Assembly (NCBI GenBank): GCA_964516325.1
Contig: CAZFAP010000005.1
Span: forward strand, 1 to 63,755
Direction: 5' to 3'
DNA: 63,755 nucleotides
From: CAZFAP01 sp964516325
GTDB lineage: Bacteria > Auribacterota > JABMQX01
In this document: positions 59,943 to 63,755 of the stretch, piece after piece
Layout of the letters: every line of letters starts with the position of its first letter
Numbering within the stretch: the stretch's first letter is position 1
The notes under the pieces: model-generated
The model's database searches: none
The model's input: the letters and a program-made list of their open reading frames with translations, nothing else
What the model was told of the DNA's origin: nothing
Position numbers and translations under genes: made by a program

Positions 59943-60599
59943 ATGGATTTCTTGACTGTACTAAAAACGCGTCGGAGCGTCAGAAGGTTCGGAAGCAAGC
60001 CTGTTGCGGAAGGAACGATCGAGCAGTTGATCGAGTTGGCAGCTTGGGCGCCTTCGGCTTGCGACCGGCAAGAATGGCGGTTCATTGTTGTAAAGGACCG
60101 AAAGGCCAAGGACCGGATTGTTGAGTTGGGCGGTGCAATCATTATCAGGTCAGCGCCGGTTGTCATCTTGGTGCTTTACAGCAATCAGACGACCAATCTG
60201 GAATACCAAGACCACGTCCAGAGCGCAGCGGCGGCGACCCAGAATTTGTTGTTGGCGGCCCATTACTTTGGTTTAGCGGGCTGCTGGGTTTGCCACTTGC
60301 CGCCCAAAAAAGCTCTGCGAAAGTTGCTGAGTATCCCGAAAGAGTTCGATCCGATGTCCGCCGTGATTTTGGGATATCCATCGGGCCCCCCGGCCGAGGT
60401 TCGTAGAAAACGTGCCGTTGCTGAGATCACCAGCGACGGCAGATTCGATTTCCCACAAGCTCCGCATGCCTCAGCAGATAGCCACCTGAAGTTGCGGCGG
60501 TTTCTGACCTTTGTGTACAAGCACAGTCCAGTGTTCCTCAAAAGAACGTTTTTGAACAAGCTTGCTGATAAGAAGTTCGTCAAGAAATTTGACAACTAA
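59943..60599 (+). CDS. nitroreductase family protein (2)
   Basis: A 218-residue FMN-binding nitroreductase-type protein (MDFLTVLKTRRSVRRFGSKP, LAAWAPSACDRQEWRFIVVK, AATQNLLLAAHYFGLAGCWV, AVILGYPSGPP). The C-terminal 60 residues (LRRFLTFVYKHSPVFLKRTF and Lys-rich tail) are not part of the usual domain. It is a paralogue of 38252-38803. The stop codon overlaps the next ATG (TAATG), so it is translationally coupled to the methyltransferase. Base composition is lower in GC than the flanking sucC/sucD: the line 60541-60600 has 19 G/C of 60. This supports insertion by transfer. Confidence 0.85.
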   Translation: MDFLTVLKTRRSVRRFGSKPVAEGTIEQLIELAAWAPSACDRQEWRFIVVKDRKAKDRIVELGGAIIIRSAPVVILVLYSNQTTNLEYQDHVQSAAAATQNLLLAAHYFGLAGCWVCHLPPKKALRKLLSIPKEFDPMSAVILGYPSGPPAEVRRKRAVAEITSDGRFDFPQAPHASADSHLKLRRFLTFVYKHSPVFLKRTFLNKLADKKFVKKFDN

Positions 60600-61318
60600 T
60601 GAGGAAAAACAAGTTCACAATAAGTCAGGTTCGGCATTTTTGGGATAGCGTCGGCCGCAACTACGACCGGTACCATGAAAGAGGAGGAATTCACGAGACG
60701 CACTTTCGGAGATTCTCAGTTTCCATGCAATACTTGGATCTGAAGGCCGGCGACAAGGTGCTGAATGTTTGGTCGAGGACGGGCGAAGCCATTCCTTATC
60801 TTAGACAAAAGCAGGCGGAAATCCTTTTGTATAACCTTGAAGCTTCGAATGAGTTTGTCAAAGTTGCCCAAGCGCGGTTCCCGGGCGAGAAATTCGATCA
60901 GACAGACCTCGAAAAACTTCCCTTTTCTGACAATTTCTTTAATGCGATCCTTTCCTTGGAAACGCTGGAACACGTGCCTCACCCGCTTCTCTTTATGAGC
61001 GAACTGTATAGGGTACTGCGGCCTGAGGGGCAGTTGGTCATGAGCGTCCCGACGTCAACCATGGAATGGCCCATGAGAATTTACCAGATACTGGTTCCCG
61101 ATCACGGTGAAGGACCTCATCGCTTTCTGTTTCCCACGTCCGTAAAGAAACTCATCACGGATACAGGCTTCGAGCTACGGTTGCATCGCGGTACCTTGCT
61201 GCTGCCCGCGGGACCGACCCTCTTGAGAAATGCCGCGGACAGGCTGATGGAATTATTCCAAAACACCTTTCTGAAGAATTTCGGCTTGAGGCAATTCTAC
61301 ATTTGCAGAAAATCGTGA
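60599..61318 (+). CDS. class I SAM-dependent methyltransferase
   Basis: A 239-residue protein. It begins with a helical cap (SQVRHFWDSVGRNYDRYHER), then the Rossmann core in which motif I is unusual: KAGDKVLNVWSRTGEAIPYL, with NVWSRTGEA instead of 'DxGxGxG'. Post-I strand LLYNLEASNEFVKVAQ, motif IV FNAILSLETLEHVPHPLLFMSELYRVLRPEGQ-type. The C-terminal part has EGPHRFLFPTSVKKLI. Overlaps the nitroreductase stop. The altered SAM loop leaves activity uncertain. Resembles methyltransferases of surface-glycan clusters. Confidence 0.75.
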   Translation: MRKNKFTISQVRHFWDSVGRNYDRYHERGGIHETHFRRFSVSMQYLDLKAGDKVLNVWSRTGEAIPYLRQKQAEILLYNLEASNEFVKVAQARFPGEKFDQTDLEKLPFSDNFFNAILSLETLEHVPHPLLFMSELYRVLRPEGQLVMSVPTSTMEWPMRIYQILVPDHGEGPHRFLFPTSVKKLITDTGFELRLHRGTLLLPAGPTLLRNAADRLMELFQNTFLKNFGLRQFYICRKS

Positions 61319-61401
61319 AGGGGAGTCAATGGTCTCCCTCTGCGTAACCGACAGTGCAGACCTTCCGTCTGCATAGGCTGATTCTCCATGGGAAACGCAA
61401 A
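61319..61401 (+). repeat. hairpin repeats before sucD
   Basis: GGGAG/CTCCC at 61321-61338 and a perfect 7-bp stem TGCAGAC/GTCTGCA with loop CTTCC at 61352-61370. There is no T-run, so a terminator is unlikely. The second belongs to the short-loop hairpin repeats scattered in this window. Confidence 0.45.
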
Positions 61402-62274
61402 ATGAGCATTCTGGTTGATAGAGACACGCGAGTGATTTGCCAGGGAATTACTGGCAGCGCCGGGGCGTTCCACACCCGGCAAATGGTCGAGTATGGAACA
61501 AAGATGGTCGGGGGCGTCACGCCCGGCAAAGGGGGGCAGAATTTCGACGGCATCCCCATCTTCGATACGGTCGAGCAAGCGGTGAGGGAGACCGGGGCGA
61601 ACGCATCCGTCATCTACGTGCCCGCCGCATTCGCCGCCGACGCAGTCATGGAGGCGGTGGACGCCGGACTGGACCTAATCGTCTGCATCACGGAAGGGAT
61701 TCCGACGCTCGACATGGTGAAGGTGAAGCGATATATGGAAGGGAGGTCGAGCAGGCTGATCGGCCCCAATTGCCCCGGCGTCATCACGCCCGGGCAATGC
61801 AAGGTCGGAATTATGCCGGGCTACATCCACAAGCCGGGGCCGATCGGCGTCGTCTCCCGCAGTGGGACATTGACATACGAAGCGGTCTGGCAGTGCACTA
61901 CCCTCGACCTCGGCCAGTCCACCTGCATCGGAATCGGCGGCGACCCCGTTCTCGGCACGGGATTCGTCGAGCTTCTCGGCCTTTTCGAGAAAGACCCAGA
62001 GACCAAAGCCATCGTCCTCATCGGCGAGATTGGCGGAACAGCCGAGGAGGAAGCTGCGGAATTCGTCAAGAATAACGTGACCAAGCCGGTCGTCGGCTTC
62101 ATCTGCGGAAAGACTGCGCCGAAGGGAAAACGAATGGGGCACGCGGGCGCCATCATCTCCGGCGGGAAGGGAACCGCGCAGGAAAAGATTGATGCGTTCC
62201 TCACCGCCGGAATCACCGTCGCCGAAACCCCAGCCGTCATCGGCCAGACCGTAGCAAAAGTCTTGGGCAAGTGA
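61402..62274 (+). CDS. sucD: succinate-CoA ligase subunit alpha
   Basis: A 290-residue protein starting MSILVDRDTRVICQGITGSA. CoA-binding: VTPGKGGQNFDGIPIFDTV, RLIGPNCPGVITPG. The phosphorylated His is in KRMGHAGAIISGGKGTAQEK. Length is normal. The ATG at 61402 is chosen by alignment; upstream codons cross a hairpin repeat. The partner sucC is 1.5 kb upstream on the same strand, separated by a coupled nitroreductase-methyltransferase pair. Confidence 0.95.
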   Translation: MSILVDRDTRVICQGITGSAGAFHTRQMVEYGTKMVGGVTPGKGGQNFDGIPIFDTVEQAVRETGANASVIYVPAAFAADAVMEAVDAGLDLIVCITEGIPTLDMVKVKRYMEGRSSRLIGPNCPGVITPGQCKVGIMPGYIHKPGPIGVVSRSGTLTYEAVWQCTTLDLGQSTCIGIGGDPVLGTGFVELLGLFEKDPETKAIVLIGEIGGTAEEEAAEFVKNNVTKPVVGFICGKTAPKGKRMGHAGAIISGGKGTAQEKIDAFLTAGITVAETPAVIGQTVAKVLGK

Positions 62275-62355
62275 AAGCGACAGTGCGCTTCGCCGTTGCA
62301 GTGTAGGGCTGGCGCGGCGGCCCGAGCGCCGTCAAGCCGGGTAAGGAGCGAGGTG

Positions 62356-62411
62356 GCACGGGCGTCTCGCCCGTGAATGCCATGGGCAAGATGCCCATGC
62401 TACCGGGGCAG
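62356..62411 (+). repeat. double-hairpin repeat
   Basis: CACGGGCG-TCT-CGCCCGTG at 62357-62375 (8-bp perfect stem) followed by ATGGGCA-AGA-TGCCCAT at 62382-62398. The part from 62370 is nearly identical to the segment inside the dnaE-type gene at 23601-23642. Confidence 0.8.
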
Positions 62412-62474
62412 CGAGCCTATGTCCTTCGATGTCTGCGGAGCAGCGACTCTTACCGGCTCCTGTGGGAAGGCAGT

Positions 62475-63056
62475 ATGGAGATCAACCCGCAAATTCTGAG
62501 AGGAAACTGGAGCGCGGGCTGGGCACTCGATTTGCATACCGTATCGAGCAAGGCTCGTGGGGAAGGCGAGTTCGAGACACAACGCACCGAGATCGGAGAG
62601 GCGCTGTATCAGCTAAAATATCGTGGCGATAGGAGCAAAATTGAGCCGATTGCTCAGGCGGCAGCGGACTTTCTTGAGGCGAAGACGGAGTTGCGGGACC
62701 TCGAGGCAATTCTACCCGTACCGCCGTCGAATGAGGACCGCCCTTTTCAGCCCGTTTACGAGCTCGCCCGTGTGATCGCCAGGAGACTCGACCTGGTTCT
62801 TGCGCCGGGCTACCTGATAAAAATCAGACAGACGAAGGCTCTCAAGGAGCTCGACGACCGGCAGAGCCGCAGGCAGGAACTTGACGGCGCCTTTAGAGTG
62901 AAAGACTACCGGTTCGCCAGGAAGCCGGCTTTGCTCTTCGACGACCTTTATCGGTCCGGAGAGACCTTGAAGGAGATCACCCACGTTTTGTCGTCCGAAG
63001 GCAAAGTCTCGGACGTTTTCGTCCTGACCATAACAAAGACCAGAACGAAGAAATGA
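62475..63056 (+). CDS. ComF-like phosphoribosyltransferase-fold protein
   Basis: A 193-residue protein. Typical ComF blocks are YQLKYRGDRSKIEPIAQAAAD near residue 45, AILPVPPSNEDRPFQPV, RQTKALKELDDRQSRRQ (ComF has 'QxxL...R..N'), and the PRPP loop PALLFDDLYRSGET. The Cys4 zinc finger that usually begins ComF is absent. ATG 62475 has GGGAAGG upstream; upstream codons are repeat DNA. The next gene, DprA-like, overlaps its stop by four bases. This suggests a DNA-uptake or recombination role for the pair. Confidence 0.75.
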   Translation: MEINPQILRGNWSAGWALDLHTVSSKARGEGEFETQRTEIGEALYQLKYRGDRSKIEPIAQAAADFLEAKTELRDLEAILPVPPSNEDRPFQPVYELARVIARRLDLVLAPGYLIKIRQTKALKELDDRQSRRQELDGAFRVKDYRFARKPALLFDDLYRSGETLKEITHVLSSEGKVSDVFVLTITKTRTKK

Positions 63057-63755
63057 CCGAAAAAACAGCGTTTGCATGGTATAGGCTCTTTCAGGCAGAG
63101 GGATTCGGGCCCAAAGCCATGTTCACAATCTGGTTGACGATGCGGGAATCCGGCCTCGCCCTGGAAAAACTGTTCGAGATGGAAAGGCTCGACTTCGAGA
63201 GCAGGTTTCCCAACCTCGGAAAGGGCAGACTCAAAAGCGCAGATTTCGGCACGCTCCATGCACAGGACGAGGACAAGCTTCACGAAGAATATCAGAACCT
63301 GCGAGACGACGGCGTCGAGATGGTCCATCCCGGTCACCCTTTGTGTGGCGAAAACCTCCTGGGTCTCGTAGAATATGGCGTGTTCCCCATTTTGTTCTGT
63401 AAGGGGCGGATTTCTCTGCTGAAATCTCAAGGCGTCGCCATCGTCGGCTCGAGAAATGCCTCCGAAGAAGGAATGAGTATAGCGAGGCAGTTCGCGGCTG
63501 ACCTGGCCCTGGCGGGCGAAAACGTCATTTCCGGATATGCGAAAGGGATTGACACGAGCGCCCACGAGGGCGCCCTTGAGAAAGACGGAACGACCACCAT
63601 CGTCTTGAGCCACGGAATTCTCCAGTTTTCAAAAAAGAAAGTTTTGGATAAACTGGCGCGGGAGGGAAATACATTGGTCGTCTCCCAGTTCCATCCAAGC
63701 GAGGGATGGAGCGCCGGAAACGCAATGGTCAGAAACAGACTCGTCTGCGCATTAT
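63053..63755 (+). CDS. DprA/Smf-like DNA-processing protein (3' end cut by window)
   Basis: An open frame from ATG 63053 (ATGA overlap with the ComF-like stop) to the window edge, 234 codons without stop. The N-terminal helical part is AFAWYRLFQAEGFGPKAMF. The Rossmann core holds GVAIVGSRNASEEGMSIARQ, ISGYAKGIDTSAHEGALE and SAGNAMVRNRLVCA, which are the DprA/Smf signatures (in classical DprA: 'GSRxxS', 'SGxAxGID..AHxGAL', 'RNRxIAGLS'). DprA loads RecA on incoming single strands. The core here is divergent (TIVLSHGILQF replaces the 'TIAVLGxGxD' strand), so it may be a DprA-like paralogue. Confidence 0.75.
   Translation, partial: MTEKTAFAWYRLFQAEGFGPKAMFTIWLTMRESGLALEKLFEMERLDFESRFPNLGKGRLKSADFGTLHAQDEDKLHEEYQNLRDDGVEMVHPGHPLCGENLLGLVEYGVFPILFCKGRISLLKSQGVAIVGSRNASEEGMSIARQFAADLALAGENVISGYAKGIDTSAHEGALEKDGTTTIVLSHGILQFSKKKVLDKLAREGNTLVVSQFHPSEGWSAGNAMVRNRLVCAL

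Noticed and set aside
1..63755. CRISPR array, tRNA or rRNA genes
   Set aside because: No regularly spaced identical repeats and no T-loop (GTTCRANYC) with a matching acceptor stem were found on reading either strand. A tRNAscan-SE or Infernal run would settle it.

Overview
The window is a gene-dense piece of a high-GC (roughly 58-60% by eye) Gram-negative-type bacterial chromosome. Three solitary pseudopilin-like proteins (GFTLIELLVVIAI N-termini, one with a clear H-x9-DG C-terminus), a Tat-exported sulfatase-like protein, a DUF2961/GH172 enzyme, a GH36-like glycosidase, an archaemetzincin and lipoproteins are typical of uncultured PVC, Sumerlaeota or Hydrogenedentota-type lineages. The exact phylum cannot be fixed from sequence reading alone. 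No rRNA, tRNA or CRISPR array was seen.

Layout. 1-9.5 kb: purine and SLC13-type transporters, an IS1634-like transposase, a methyltransferase, a decayed NtrC-type regulator and a sulfatase-like gene. 9.6-13.8 kb: a single-chain type IIG restriction-modification enzyme and a DUF4177-like remnant. 13.9-17.1 kb (minus): pyrR-pyrB-pyrC with its own promoter and leader. 17.2-20.8 kb: a MITE-like element, a NusG paralogue, a zinc alcohol dehydrogenase, and a permease/thioredoxin pair. 21-28.9 kb: pseudopilins, DnaE-type polymerase, YgiT-type zinc finger, sugar-nucleotide epimerase. 29-36.3 kb: MoaD-MoeB pair, GH172, RtcB, GH36-like enzyme. 36.6-42.5 kb: ECF sigma/anti-sigma operon, nitroreductase, MBL hydrolase, phosphosugar isomerase fused to a winged helix, zinc-ribbon lipoprotein. 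42.5-48.4 kb (minus): glycerol-1-phosphate dehydrogenase with a B12/radical SAM protein, SH3-like protein, NHL propeller protein. 49-57.6 kb (minus): ImmA/IrrE-like protein, RbsBAC-type sugar importer, radical SAM, metallophosphoesterase, MacB/FtsX-type permease. 58-63.7 kb (plus): archaemetzincin, sucC, an inserted nitroreductase-methyltransferase pair, sucD, then ComF-like and DprA-like genes, the last cut by the window edge.

The most striking signal is not a gene but the repeat landscape. A 220-bp element at 17208-17427 has ~25-bp terminal inverted repeats and a perfect 8-bp target duplication (GTCGGAAT), and lies 2 bp upstream of the -35 box of the NusG paralogue. A second inverted pair with the same ends lies at 5201-5415 and solo ends occur elsewhere. 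Independently, short hairpin repeats with three-base loops and differing but still complementary stems are scattered between genes, and one copy is inserted in frame inside the dnaE-type gene. A 50-70 bp repeat occurs three times, and degenerate tandem motifs (CGCAGAG-, CGCAGATGAA- and AACAGGATG-type) fill several intergenic regions.

Other points of interest are a decayed sigma-54 activator (frameshift plus altered Walker A and GAFTGA motifs), a sulfatase-like enzyme with Thr at the catalytic Cys/Ser position, a sucC/sucD locus split by a lower-GC gene pair, and an isomerase-winged helix fusion.
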